Shown: positions 12,101 to 22,594 of the stretch, one piece after another | Layout of the letters: each line of letters begins with the position of its first letter | How positions within the stretch are numbered: the stretch's first letter is position 1 | Assembly: GCF_018320785.1 (NCBI RefSeq) | Contig: NC_054877.1 | Location: 38,524,151-38,588,150 of the forward strand | Direction: 5' to 3' | Length of the DNA: 64,000 nt | Source of the DNA: Cheilinus undulatus | Taxonomy: Eukaryota; Chordata; Actinopteri; Labriformes; Labridae | Translations under genes and position numbers: made by a program | Notes under the pieces: model-generated | The model's database searches: none | Seen by the model: the letters and a program-made list of their open reading frames with translations, nothing else | Told to the model about the DNA's origin: nothing

Positions 12101-15100
12101 ATTCAGATTGTAGCATTTTTTTAATTTGAGAGGATCGTATTTTTTCCTGAGTGGGCGTGGCTTCAGCTCACTCAACAGACACCCCCACACCATCCTGGAG
12201 CAGATTTTAAGGCCTCATTTTTCATGATTTTAAAAACTTAGAGAAGTTTCATTTGAATGAAATGTACAGGGTCTTTAAGATGGCTATATGGTACAGCACA
12301 AATTGATTTTTTTTTTTTTTTTTGCTTTGATAAGAGTGTTTAGTATTCAGGTTAAAAAAAACAGTAAAACGAAATATGGATATCACAGCTTAACTTTTAC
12401 AATGGACAATGATTTAGCTGACCTCCATGGGCCTCCAGTTTGGCTGGTTCTAGAAACCTCCCCCTTCATCCCCCTCATGGATGGCCTTGTCTGCACATGA
12501 CTATTCTTGAATGTGCATGGCTGTGCTCAACCACCTTCAGGTACTGTGGGGATCCCTGGTCTCTTGCACCTTTATTTTTGGGGGTTGTGGGCTGAAAAGT
12601 TTGAGAATCCCTGCTTTAGGACATAAACTGCTCTGTATCAAAGTAACGTAATGAGATACACCAGCAGGAGTGTCTTGTTAAAGCATCCACTAATACATAA
12701 CTTTTCAATGCCTGACAGGTTGAATATTTCTTTAATTGCTTAACAGGTAACAATTGGATGTTTTAATTCTCAAATGTTCTACCGAACATTTGTGAGCAAA
12801 CTAGGGCTGAAATGATTCCTCTATTCGAGTGATTTGATTAAAAAAGCATTCCTCGAGACAAATTATCTGCCTCAAAGCTTCGCTTAAATCAGTCCTGTAT
12901 CCATATATGCCTGCGCTATAGACCTGGACATCACGGCGTGTATTACACGGTGTGCTGTGTTTCACACAGACCGCTATTTGTGTGGCACAATGCACTTGTT
13001 TTTGTTGTTACTATTACACAACATGCATGATTTGAGGCGTGAAAATCACGAGGGAAGAGAAGTTGATGCAGTAATGTTGACGGGCACGTGTCCTGTGTTA
13101 TGCAGCCAGTGCCTGTGGCTTCATGAAAAATATAGCGCTATGCCTGCACCGGTGACCCTATGCAGATCTCCAGGTTTACACGCTGCCTGCATGACCCTCT
13201 GGTGTGAGACAGCACTCAGATTATGTCTGTGGACTTCAGGGCATTTCATAAACTTCTCTGATTGACCCAACGGTTTCACAGAAAACCGTCAGGCGTCTTC
13301 TCTCTTTCTTTCTCTCTCCCTCTCTACCACGTGCGCACATTATACATTTAATTATAAATTATTTAAACACAATGCACTGACATCTTGATTACAGCGTATT
13401 TCTCAAAATGTTTCAGCATCCCAAATAATTTGATAAGACTTATATTGATAATAAAGTGACACCAATTAAAGAGAAACACGCTATTGCCACAGACAGTGAC
13501 TGATACTAAATAGGTTAAAGTTCATCATCATATAGTCAGGATTCAACAGGTCACAGAGGCAGCTTTATCCCTTAAAATCTTAAAATGTGTTCTCCATGTC
13601 AGTGGATGGTCTTAAAATGTCATATTTTTATGGTGCATGAACTCACAAACAAAATGTGCAAAAGTGAACACTGTTTGAAAAATCGACCATATTCCTGTAA
13701 TCTAAAGGTTCACCGTTCAGACATCATCAGACCGCTATGTGAATGATGGAGCTGTATTCTTGCTAGAATGTGAAATATTACATTTATGCATAAACTAGAA
13801 CAGTGGTTCCCAAACTGTTTTTGTCGGGCCCCCTTTGGCAGATGAAAATATCCCCCCCCCCCCCCCCCACCCCCCCACCCCCACCCCTCATTGTGCATAT
13901 CAACATGTAAAAACAAAAATTTATGACAAACACACCGGCATTCACAACTTTTGAAAACATATTCCTTTCTTCTTTTTTTTTAAAATTGACCATAACATAA
14001 AACCAAAAAAATTCAGTTTTAAAATTCTGACTCTCCGAAGATTAACAGTTTGCTGAAAAACAACACAATACAAACATCTCTAGGATTTGTAAGTCCTTCA
14101 GTACTTTCAGCAACTACTGTGGGGGGTTTTTGGAGTTGTGGATACAGATGTGAGACTGACAATCTCAGGGCATTTTTGATGTCCAGCTTTGGTTTGTTTT
14201 TTGTCTTAATTGCAGCAGCAGCAGAAAAAACAAAGGATGTTGTAAAAGGAAAGAGTACGGCCAAAGCTTTAAAATGACACTGTTGAATCTGAGGTGACAT
14301 CAGTGGACTGCTTTTGTTTTTGTGTTGAAGTCATCAGCTTGTGTTGCTTAGCCTTGCCTTGTTGCACCCCACCTAACATGACCTTGCACCCCCCTGGGGG
14401 GGCCCACGGCCCAACTGAACTAGAGGATGTTAAAATGATTAAGTGTCCCTTCACTTTAATGGCCAATTGGAGAATAGAAATAGACTACAATAGAAAAAAT
14501 AAAGTGTTAGCACCAAACATTTCCTGGAAGAGGATCCCTAAAACCCCAAATATGGCATAATCTAATGTAATTATTCAACTTCCTGAATCTGTTAATACCA
14601 ATTTTTAATATAGAAGTAGTTAATTTAAGGGACCAATCTTCTGTTCTCATTTGTCTAACACTTTTTCTCTTAAAAAAGCAAAAGTGATTCGTAAAAAAAA
14701 TGCAATATTTCTTATTAGAGTACCTAATTAATCGCCAGAAGAATCGATAGAGTACTCGATTACAAAATGAATCAATTACTGCAGCCCTTGAGCAAACAAT
14801 TTGAAGAAAGTATTTTCTTTCCTTTACAATTACTGAATATTTAACTAGTCAGATAAAAGATTGAATTTTTAAATGTTGCCCTTCTGTTGTCTGTGTTTGT
14901 GTGTATCTAACCAGGTACATCCAGCAGCTGAAAGACAAACCAGAAGAGAAACTCAAAAGTCGGTTTGGTGAAGACATCCATGGGGTCAACAGCGCACTTG
15001 GGGAGTTATTTCTACACCACCTGAACACTCACCTCCTCCGAATTACCAACTCTGCGGAAAGAGCTGATTCTGTCCATGAGCAGAAGACAAAGCCAGTCTC

Positions 15101-15455
15101 TGCGGAGGGGTCCAATAAAACTCAAGGTGATGCTGCTCACATAGGAAAGGCCAGAAAGAAACGATTGATTCCACCTGAAAATATTATGTCCTTCAGTCTC
15201 AACTGTGATCCAGAGAGTTCCAGTAAAGACTTTCTGGATGAGGTGCAAAAATCAAATGCAACACGTGCATCTTACATGGCATGTTTCCCACATAGGGGCA
15301 TTCCAAAAACATGGATACACTACGCTGCCAGACTGGTGTGGTTGGATGTCATCAACGGCAACATGTTTGATTTTAGACGTGATCAAGACTTAGTGGTTGC
15401 TCAAAGAGGGGATCTTGACCTGAAGGTCGATGCTCTAAGAAGATGGGATGACTGA
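9127..15455 (+). CDS. Unrecognised two-exon family, copy A (333 aa)
   Basis: The exons are 9127-9587 and 14915-15455, joined in phase 2 (GAG AG then G TAC), with donor AG|GTAGGT and acceptor CCAG|G. The protein starts MGNLQCP, with a glycine at position 2 and a nearby cysteine that could carry lipid. It then has ARDVCPFPDY and a conserved exon-1 core, including a hydrophobic run GGVGVVALSLAVLF at about residues 81-94. Exon 2 keeps only scattered family anchors: NTHLLRITN, FSLNCD and DLDLKVDAL. Compared with the sisters it has about 30 extra residues rich in lysine and arginine (KARKKR) between the first two anchors. No signal peptide is seen, so it is probably cytosolic or membrane-attached. 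The intron is 5.3 kb and full of transposons. I do not recognise the family and assign no function. The frame is intact. Confidence 0.8.
9985..10240. mobile_element. Fish interspersed repeat fragment in intron of copy A
   Basis: Phrases such as AAAAGTTGGGACACTG, GAATGCAATGATTTGCAA and AAAAAAGTAGGGACGGGACA are ones I associate with a widespread teleost DNA-transposon repeat. No coding sequence is present. The superfamily cannot be set from this piece. Confidence 0.45.
10706..12490 (-). mobile_element. Composite repeat (family R), copy 2, split by a MITE
   Basis: In minus orientation the right-end phrase (GGCCGGGCCCCTG) lies at about 10717 and the left-end phrase (CCCCCTCATGGATGGCC) at about 12471. 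The internal array of TTTTGCCACTTT-type units runs 10900-11590. A TTAA-target MITE occupies 11619-12274. The repeat fills much of the intron of gene copy A. Homology to copy 3 continues beyond the left end to about 12612. Confidence 0.65.
11619..12274. mobile_element. TTAA-target MITE (piggyBac or Kolobok type), 656 bp
   Basis: TTAA flanks both sides (11615-11618 and 12275-12278). The ends are AGACACTGTAAAG and, on the right, TACAGGGTCT, forming an inverted repeat of about ten bases. A paralogous empty site at 29269-29272 reads through the same flanks with a single TTAA, which confirms the insertion and its target duplication. TTAA duplications are made by piggyBac and Kolobok transposases. 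The AG start favours Kolobok, but this is inference. No open frame of note. Confidence 0.8.
12491..12612. repeat. Repeat flank shared with 29415-29535
   Basis: This stretch matches 29415-29535 closely, including TGAATGTGCATGGCTGTG and GGCTGAAAAGTTTGAGAA. Its end, read on the minus strand, starts like a hAT terminus (TTCTCAAACTTTTCAGCCC). It may be an extended end of family R copies 2 and 3, or a second element into which they are set. Confidence 0.5.
12802..14789. mobile_element. Non-autonomous hAT element with perfect 8-bp target duplication
   Basis: The ends TAGGGCTGAAATGATTCC and (right, reverse complement) AAGGGCTGCAGTAATTGA are flanked by identical copies of GAGCAAAC at 12794-12801 and 14790-14797. 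This eight-base duplication is the hAT hallmark. No transposase domain was recognised inside. A second hAT element is inserted at 13801-14417, so the original length was about 1.36 kb. It sits in the intron of gene copy A. Confidence 0.85.
13801..14417. mobile_element. Nested hAT element, 617 bp
   Basis: It begins CAGTGGTTCCCAAACTG and ends CCCAACTG. The flanks are AACTAGAA (13793-13800) and AACTAGAG (14418-14425), a target duplication with one mismatch. Near the left end lies a C-rich run that is almost pure C over about 35 bases. No transposase is encoded. It lies wholly inside the larger hAT element and is therefore younger. Confidence 0.8.
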
Positions 15456-15496
15456 TTTACTGTTTCAAATCTTCTAATGAAGAACTATGAAAATAC

Positions 15497-15502
15497 AATA
15501 AA
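15497..15502 (+). terminator. Poly(A) signal of copy A
   Basis: AATAAA lies 42 bases after the stop codon of copy A. A second AATAAA occurs near 15636. Confidence 0.6.
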
Positions 15503-16449
15503 AAATGTAATTGCTCTTTTGCTGTCTTGATATTTTTATAGCCATGAAAAAAGTAGATCTCAGCTTTATAATACAAAAAATTTGTAACAAAATAATTATA
15601 GATTATTCATTTACTCATTGTTTATTCTAAAGTCAAATAAAGATGGAACTGTTCCCTGATCTCTGGAAAGTTTATGTGTCAAAACTGCAGCCCACTCCCA
15701 TCAGCTCTCACAGACAGAAGGCTAATGTTTACTCTATTTACACAATCCTGTTAGACACTGGAACCCTAAGGGTTAGGGAAATGGGGGGGGGGATATAATT
15801 AAAATAACACATCACAAACTAAGGAAAAACTCAACAATGGTTGGTACATCACTTCCTGCCCCATGGTCAAGGTCACCTGATAGTCGAGGTCTGCAATAGA
15901 TGAGCCCAAATCGCCCCTCCGTAGAGGACTGCAGCTAGATGCCTCTTGATGGACTTCCCAGACTCCATCTCAGTCATCAAGCAAATCCATCTTCAAAAGC
16001 TCCAATCTACAACGCTTGTGCCAAACAACACTGTTCAGACCAGTCAGCGTCATTAGAGGAGAACAAGGCCGTTGCTACAGACAGGGCGTCCTCGTACTGA
16101 AAGACATTCGCAATGGCTGCCTCAACTACGGTGATAACCTCGGACATAGCTTCAGTATAGCAGCAGTTTTAACAGAACTGGACCATGCTTCTGTATGAAA
16201 TAAAGAGTAAAAACAACACTTTGACCTTTTTATTAAGGTTTTAACCTGACACAGTTTTAACCACGGAAAGCTTCAACAGGAAATGTTTGAGAAAAGGCAG
16301 AGGCTTTGAAAAAAACTCGGCGTGTGATTGGATGAACGTTTTGTCTGTCACATCTCTACGGGCCAATCAGAGCAACAAACACGTGATATGGCCGCTATCA
16401 AGCTGTGCGTGCGCAGTGTGTGTCAAAACTTTTGACTGATACTGTATAT
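15503..16449. other. Intergenic, nothing firmly recognised
   Basis: No family-like exon is present. The stretch 16220-16440 has CCAAT-type (GGCCAATCAGAGC) and CACGTG elements like a promoter, but no exon follows before a mariner remnant begins. Confidence 0.4.
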
Positions 16450-16577
16450 TGAGAACTGTACAGCAGGGTGGAATTATTGATTTATCCCTTCAGAACAATG
16501 CTATTTCCTCTCCAAACAAAAAATAATCATGAATGAATGAATGCTACGGAAAGGTAAGTTTCCTTTTACACCAGCTT
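16450..16577 (+). repeat. Paralogue of the 5' flank of copy B
   Basis: This segment matches 22213-22345, which lies 250-380 bases before the ATG of copy B, including an AATG microsatellite (ATGAATGAATGAATG) and the phrase TTTCCTTTTAC. The match stops at a TA where a mariner element has inserted. It may be the promoter remnant of a lost family member, or a dispersed repeat. Confidence 0.55.
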
Positions 16578-17193
16578 ATTACACTGCGCACCAAATTATT
16601 ATGCAAATTAGATTTTAGTGTCATAAACATTCAAATTTTTGTTTTTTAATCAAACATTGATGGTATTGTGTCTCAGGGCTCTTTGGATCACTGAAATCAA
16701 TCTCAGACACCTGTGATAATTAGTTTGCCAGGTGAGCCCAATTAAGGATTACTACCTAAGAAGGATGTTCCACATTATTAAGCAGGCCACAGATTTCAGA
16801 AATATGGGAAAGAAAAAGGATCTCTCTGCTGCTGTAAAACGTCAAATAGTGTAATGCCTTGGAAAAGAAATGAAAACATTAGATATTTCATGAAAAATTA
16901 CGTGTGATCATCATACTGTGAAGACATTTCTGGCTGATTCAGAGCACAGACGGGTTCATGCAGATAAAGACATAATGAGGAAGGTTTCTGACAGACAAAC
17001 TCATCAGATTAAGAAAGCAGATGCTAAAATGTCATTACAAAGCAGCGAACAAATATTTTAAGCTGCTGGCGCCTCTGGAGTCCCACCAACCTCAAGGTGT
17101 CGGATCCTCCAGAGGCTTGCAGTCATGCATAAACCTACTATTTGGCCACCCTATCCAATGCTCACAAGCAGAAACAGTACATGAAGACTCATT
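16578..17193 (+). mobile_element. 5' half of a mariner-like element
   Basis: The terminus CACTGCGCACCAAATTATTA follows a TA target. A start codon region GKKKDLSAAVKRQIV begins at about 16806, and transposase-like phrases follow across frames (TCDHHTVKTFLADSEHRR, then ILQRLAVMHKPTI near 17110-17140). It contains stops and frameshifts. It is cut off where the left arm of the large palindrome begins near 17194, and its 3' half is not found on the other side. Confidence 0.75.
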
Positions 17194-18941
17194 TCGTATG
17201 CAAATTTTGAAACCGCAAGATAAACGCAGTAATCTTGGAATTAGCATGTAAACTGATGAAAACGGTTTGTTGAAAATCTCTCCGAGATTCTCCCGAGACG
17301 ACATTTCGATGGCCCAAACTGATGAGGTCATCGCAATAGGATCTCCTGACTGGTTCATGGATTCGTCCGTGCTGCCAGCAAAGCGGAACAGACTGCCCCC
17401 ACAAGGCTTTTTAGCCAATTAGCAACACAGTAATTAAACATTTACTAAACAGATAGGTCCTGCTCTATCCTTCGCTGCTGCTGGTCCCCCCTCTCTCCAA
17501 ACCATCAGGGTCAGACTCCAGGTCTAACACATACAGATGAATATCAAAATTTGCCATATTTTACTCAGTCGAACCGGTTCATTCAAAGCTTTCAACTACT
17601 AACATAACAACATTAGCCACATTGGAGGGGGCGGGCACAAAACATTGAGTCCTGCCGCTGGCCAGCCTCTGGAAAATCGGCCAATCGGAGGAAAGCAGGT
17701 CCGTGGAGCGGGGGCTGTCAAAGAGACAGCAGCGAAAACAAAGCGTTTCAGACGGAGGTCAAAAAATAAGGGTTTTCAGGACGCCAGTGTGAGAAACATG
17801 AGTTTTTGAGCTGTAAACCATGTAAACCATGTAAAGCTACTACGTGGGTATCAGAGAGATGGTGTAAAGCTTTGAAAAAAGGCAAAATACCCCCACTTTA
17901 AGATATGATACTCAAACCATTTTGTAACATGCAAAATACTGACCATGGAGTAAGAGCAAACCAAGGCCCATAACATTTTCCCAAATGAACTCTAATATAC
18001 ATATAATGATGACATATTTGAGGATTAAAATGTGTAATGTGAAATGAAAAAACAGATTTAAGATGTTGTCTGTTTAATGTTACTTCCTGTTTCCTGTCTG
18101 GGCGCATATATCTGCACCCACAGCCTTCCATTGTTGTTATGAAATTATAAACAAGATAACACAGGAGATACATCACACAGTGGTGAACCTTTGATTAATT
18201 TGCTGTTATTTGTAGGTTGTAGTTGGCGGTGCTGCGTAAACATGTTTGAATATGTATCTGTCTCTGTGGAGCTGAACAGTGTGATGCTTTGTCAAAGCTC
18301 CATGAAGTGTGCGCTCTAAATCTTTGTAAAGAAGTTAAAAGGCAAAGCTTTAATGCTCCCCTTGTTATGAGGTAGACCTATCACCTCAAATGTGTTTAAA
18401 GTGTGCCATATTAACCAGTGTCAAATTAACTGGTGACAGTCTGGGGGCGTGGCTTCTTGAAATGTTTAATATCTACCATCTTGAGTCAGAGCACCTCCGA
18501 TCAGGTCAGAGAGGGAAAAAGTCACTCTGAACACACCCCAGAATAAAATATCATCTTTAGAACCATCTGATAATCAGGCCTTGACTGGCTGGTTGTAAGA
18601 GGGGATTTAGGCTGACAATCAGCACGATTATCGTCTAGAGTGTGACCCACTTTAGCAACATCCTGAAAAAAGAGATTCAACCAGAAAACTAGGATTTTAT
18701 TGTTTGCTTATTTCTTCATTTTATCAAAGTTTACAGGCAAGCAGGTAGCTGTGTGTGCATAACCTTGGTGTTGCCAGTAAAACAGTGATAGAGGCGTATG
18801 TTCAAGCTGAACTGGCTTACTTTTAGGGACATTTATGGGAACATGACTGAAGGGAACATATAAGACTCCCATCAGATAAAACATGTTTGGTAGAGGTGCC
18901 AAAACAAATTCAGAGAGTTTTCAGTCTGTTAATTTAATGAT
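17194..18941 (+). repeat. Left arm of 3.6-kb palindrome
   Basis: This arm of about 1.75 kb is the reverse complement of 19057-20827 with roughly 97-98 percent identity by eye. Small differences show it is not an exact copy. The left arm has a duplicated CCATGTAAA near 17818-17836. The right arm has an extra 18-20 bases near 20120-20150. The arm includes a 64-codon open frame (18708-18902, minus) repeated identically in the other arm, with no known family. No transposase and no clear target duplication were found. Confidence 0.9.
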
Positions 18942-19056
18942 TAATTTAAAGTGTATTTATACTATTTTATCTCAGTATTCAGACAGCTTAATCAGTACTT
19001 GAAGTTTAGAGAATGCTTTGTTAGAGCAGCACAGTTCAGCTTGTAATGTGCATCAG
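18942..19056. repeat. Loop of the palindrome
   Basis: A 115-bp spacer separates the arms. It resembles 25349-25470 (shared TACTATTTTATC and GTTAGAGCAGCACAGTTCAG). The resemblance seems to continue a short way into the right arm. Confidence 0.7.
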
Positions 19057-20827
19057 ATCATTAAATTAACAGACTGACAAACTCTCTGAATTTGTTTTGG
19101 CACCTCTACCAAACATGTTTTATCTGATGGGAGTCTTATATGTTCCCTTCAGTCATGTTCCCATAAATGTCCCTAAAAGTAAGCCAGTTCAGCTTGAACA
19201 TACGCCTCTATCACTGTTTTACTGGCAACACCAAGGTTATGCACACACAGCTACCTGCTTGCCTGTAAACTTTGATAAAATGAAGAAATAAGCAAACAAT
19301 AAAATCCTAGTTTTCTGGCTGTATATTTTTTTTCTAGGATGTTGCTAAAGTGGGTCACACTCTAGACGATAATCGTGCTGATTGTCAGCCTAAATCCCCT
19401 CTTACAACCAGAGTCAGTCAAGGCCTGATTATCAGATGGTTCTAAAGATGATATTTTATTCTGGGGTGTGTTCAGAGTGACTTTTTCCCTCTCTGACCTG
19501 ATCGGAGGCGCTCTGACTCAAGATGGTAGATATTAAACATTTCAAGAAGCCACGCCCCCAGACTGTCACCAGTTAATTTGACACTGGTTAATATGGCACA
19601 CTTTAAACACATTTGAGGTGATAGGTCTACCTCATAACAAGGGGAGCATTAAAGCTTTGCCTTTTAACTTCTTTACAAAGATTTAGAGCGCACACTTCAT
19701 GGAGCTTTGACAAAGCATCACACTGTTCAGCTCCACAGAGACAGATACATATTCAAACATGTTTATGCAGCGCCGCCAACTACAACCTACAAATAACAGC
19801 AAATTAATCAAAGGTTCATCACTGTGTGATGTATCTCCTGTTTTATCTTGTTTAAAATTTCATAACAACAATGGAAGGCTGTGGGTGCAGATATATGCGC
19901 CAAGACAGGAAACAGGAAGTAACATTAAACAGAGAACATCTTAAATCTGTTTTTTCATTTCACATTACACATTTTAATCCTCAAATATGTCATCATTATA
20001 TGTATATTAGAGTTCATTTGGGAAAATGTTATGGGCCTTGGTTTGCTCTTACTCCATGGTCAGTATTTTGCATGTTACAAAATGGTTTGAGTACCATATC
20101 TTAAAGTGGGGGTATTTTGCCTTTTTTCAAAGCTTTTGCCTTTTTTCAAAGCTTTACACCATCTCTCTGATACCCACGTAGTAGCTTTACATGGTTTACA
20201 GCTCAAAAACTCATGTTTCTCACACTGGCGTCCTGAAAACCCTTATTTTTTGACCTCCGTCTGAAACGCTTTGTTTTCGCTGCTGTCTCTTTGACAGCCC
20301 CCGCTCCCCGGACCTGCTTTCCTCCGATTGGCCGATTTTCCAGAGGCTGGCCAGCGGCAGGACTCAATGTTTTGTGCCCGCCCCCTCCAATGTGGCTAAT
20401 GTTGTTATGTTAGTAGTTGAAAACTTTGAATGAACCGGTTCGACTGAGTAAAATATGGCAAAATTTGATATACGTCTGTATTTGTTAGACCTGGAGTCTG
20501 ACCCTGATAGTTTGGAGAGAGGGGGGACCAGCAGCAGCGAAGGATAGAGCAGGACCTATCTGTTTAGTAAATGTTTAATTACTGTGTTGCTAATTGGCTA
20601 AAAAGCCTTGTTTTTGGGGGCAGTCTGTTCCGCTTTGCCGGCAGCACGGACGAACCACGAACCAGTCAGGAGATCCTATTGCGATGACCTCATCAGTTTG
20701 GGCCATCGAAATCTCGTCTCGGGAGGATCTCTGAGAGATTTTCAACAAACCGTTTTCATCAGTTTACACGCTAATTCCAAGACTACTGCCGCATACGTTT
20801 ATCTTGCGGTTTGAAAATTTGCATACG
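19057..20827 (-). repeat. Right arm of 3.6-kb palindrome
   Basis: Inverted partner of 17194-18941. Its outer end reads TTTGAAAATTTGCATACG, matching the inverse of CGTATGCAAATTTTGAAA at the start of the left arm. No gene of known family lies within. A GC-rich stretch near 20270-20400 with GATTGGCCG (CCAAT-like) looks promoter-like in both arms. Confidence 0.9.
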
Positions 20828-21526
20828 TGGAGTATGGACACCCAACATTGTGACTTTATATTTATGTTTTAAAAAGCGTAAGAAAAGAAAAGTGTAAGAA
20901 AAGTGTAATACCCCCTCTTTAAGAGAAAAAATTCTGAACCCCACTCATTTCATAAACATGGCTATGGCCCTCAACAAAACAAGTGTTTGACAAAGTGTAC
21001 CACAAAGCAGACCTCAGAAGAGCTGGAGCGAAATGGCAACCACAACAGACTTAGCAGGAGGCTAACAGCTAGCCGCATTACCTAGTTCACTCTAAAGTGG
21101 CATTTGATCACACAAGATTTGTCATTTTGAGAGTCAGGGCCAGGCTGAGACTCTGGTAGTTTTTGAACAGAATATGTTAGAGTGAGTGCTTTATTGATCC
21201 TCTTGTTCTTTTCCAAAACTGTACCAACAAAACAATAAAATCAATGATTATTCTCACCATGTGTGGGGCCTCTCACATTGAAAAAACATCATCTTTAGGT
21301 CCAGTTAATGCTTGGACCTTTACTTACTTTAGTCAGAAGCCACAGGCACAGAAACAGCTTGTTCTGAGCAGGGCTGACACAGAGGGTTTGTAGACATGCA
21401 CAAATCCAATACTGGAGTATTTTTACAGCAACGGTCTTTACAGGCATGTTTTGGGGACCTCTGAGAACAACATAAACTTGTCTTAAAAGGGTAAAATATG
21501 TCCCCTTTTAGGAATGCACTTATCTT
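20828..21526. other. Intergenic, nothing recognised
   Basis: No exon or repeat end could be supported between the palindrome and the LINE fragment. A short purine-rich AAGAAAAG run lies near 20880-20905. Confidence 0.5.
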
Positions 21527-22150
21527 GGGCTAAAACAAAGATCCAGGCATCTGGGGATGCCTTGGATGCTAAAGGTGGGAGCGTGGATGTTGTAGAGCAG
21601 TTCACCTACCCTGGCAGCTAATCCATCGATCTGCTGACTATGGGAATGAGATCAACTGCAGACTTGGGACACACACATGGGGCAATGGGTTTGCTGAGCA
21701 AGACAGTGTGGCATTCCCTGTATGTGAGAATGTGCACGAAAGTCAGAGTTTTTTCAATCCTCGGTCCTTCCAGTCTTGCTATACCCTTGTGAGGCCTCGA
21801 TGCAGACTCATGGCAAGAGGCACTGACTGGACTCCAGTGTGACAACTTCTCTTCAAATATCTTCTCATCTTTGGGTATCGTTGGCAAGACTGTGCAGCTA
21901 TGCTTTTACAGGTACCTGATGCACTTTTCCTGGCTGATCGAGCTCACTGCATAATGGGTGCCCGGGACCTGGTGTGCTGGTCCAGACACGGCGGTTGACC
22001 ATGTGTGTCGTGTAGGGAGCAACTGGGAGGATACCTGGAGAGATGGGGCAGGGGCATGGGCCTGGCACAAGCCTGGAGGATGGCCATCAAGAGGCTTGAG
22101 CAGTACAGGACCATGGTTCATGCAGCAGTAGTTGTCCAACACTACTTCCA
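21527..22150 (+). mobile_element. LINE ORF2 C-terminal fragment
   Basis: Conceptual translation gives phrases typical of the end of a non-LTR retrotransposon polyprotein: EQFTYPGS, FGYRWQDC, and AQAWRMAIKRLEQYR, spread over frames with stops. It is a dead 5'-truncated copy. A related short piece lies at 44237-44420 on the other strand (FGYHWQDC). The LINE clade was not set. Confidence 0.65.
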
Positions 22151-22212
22151 TTTTTGAGTAAATATACCTGCAGGAAGGTACACAATTTATTGAACCTGGT
22201 GACATCATGTTA

Positions 22213-22345
22213 AAACTTTACAACATGGTAGAATTACTGTTTTATCTCTTCAAAACAATCCTATTTTGCATTCAAAATAACAAAAAATAATTATGAATGA
22301 ATGAATGAATGCAACAGAAAGGTATTTTTCCTTTTACCTGAGCTT
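22213..22345 (+). repeat. Duplicated 5'-flank segment before copy B
   Basis: Partner of 16450-16577. It reads through the TA site where the mariner entered the other copy, so it serves as the empty site (TTATTATAAATC). It includes an AATG microsatellite of four to five units. Confidence 0.55.
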
Positions 22346-22594
22346 ATTATAAATCAGTTTGAACATTCATTGCACGAGGTCAAGGTTAATGATTACTTTG
22401 GTGGGATTACTATCAGATCCAACATCAGGTCAAGAGACAACTGGCAGTCACATGTGGGGGAAGCGGGTGAATAATTACTCACAGATGTGATGTCATAATC
22501 CAACAGTGCTTAAATACACATGGAAAGCAATCAGTGTTTAGTAGCTCGAAGCTTTTCTTAATTACAAATCTTTAACCTGCAAAATTTCAGCGAG

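Noticed and set aside
13856-13890. C-rich run that might be a sequencing or assembly problem
   Set aside because: It lies in the terminal part of a hAT element whose relatives also carry G/C-rich ends, so it is plausibly natural, though its length may be inexact.
16220-16440. Promoter-like patch with CCAAT and CACGTG motifs
   Set aside because: No exon follows and no counterpart is present at the other gene copies, so no gene was called.
18708-19291. Identical 64-codon open frames in both palindrome arms
   Set aside because: Identity follows from the inverted duplication itself. The peptide has no family resemblance, splice context or signal of selection that I can judge.
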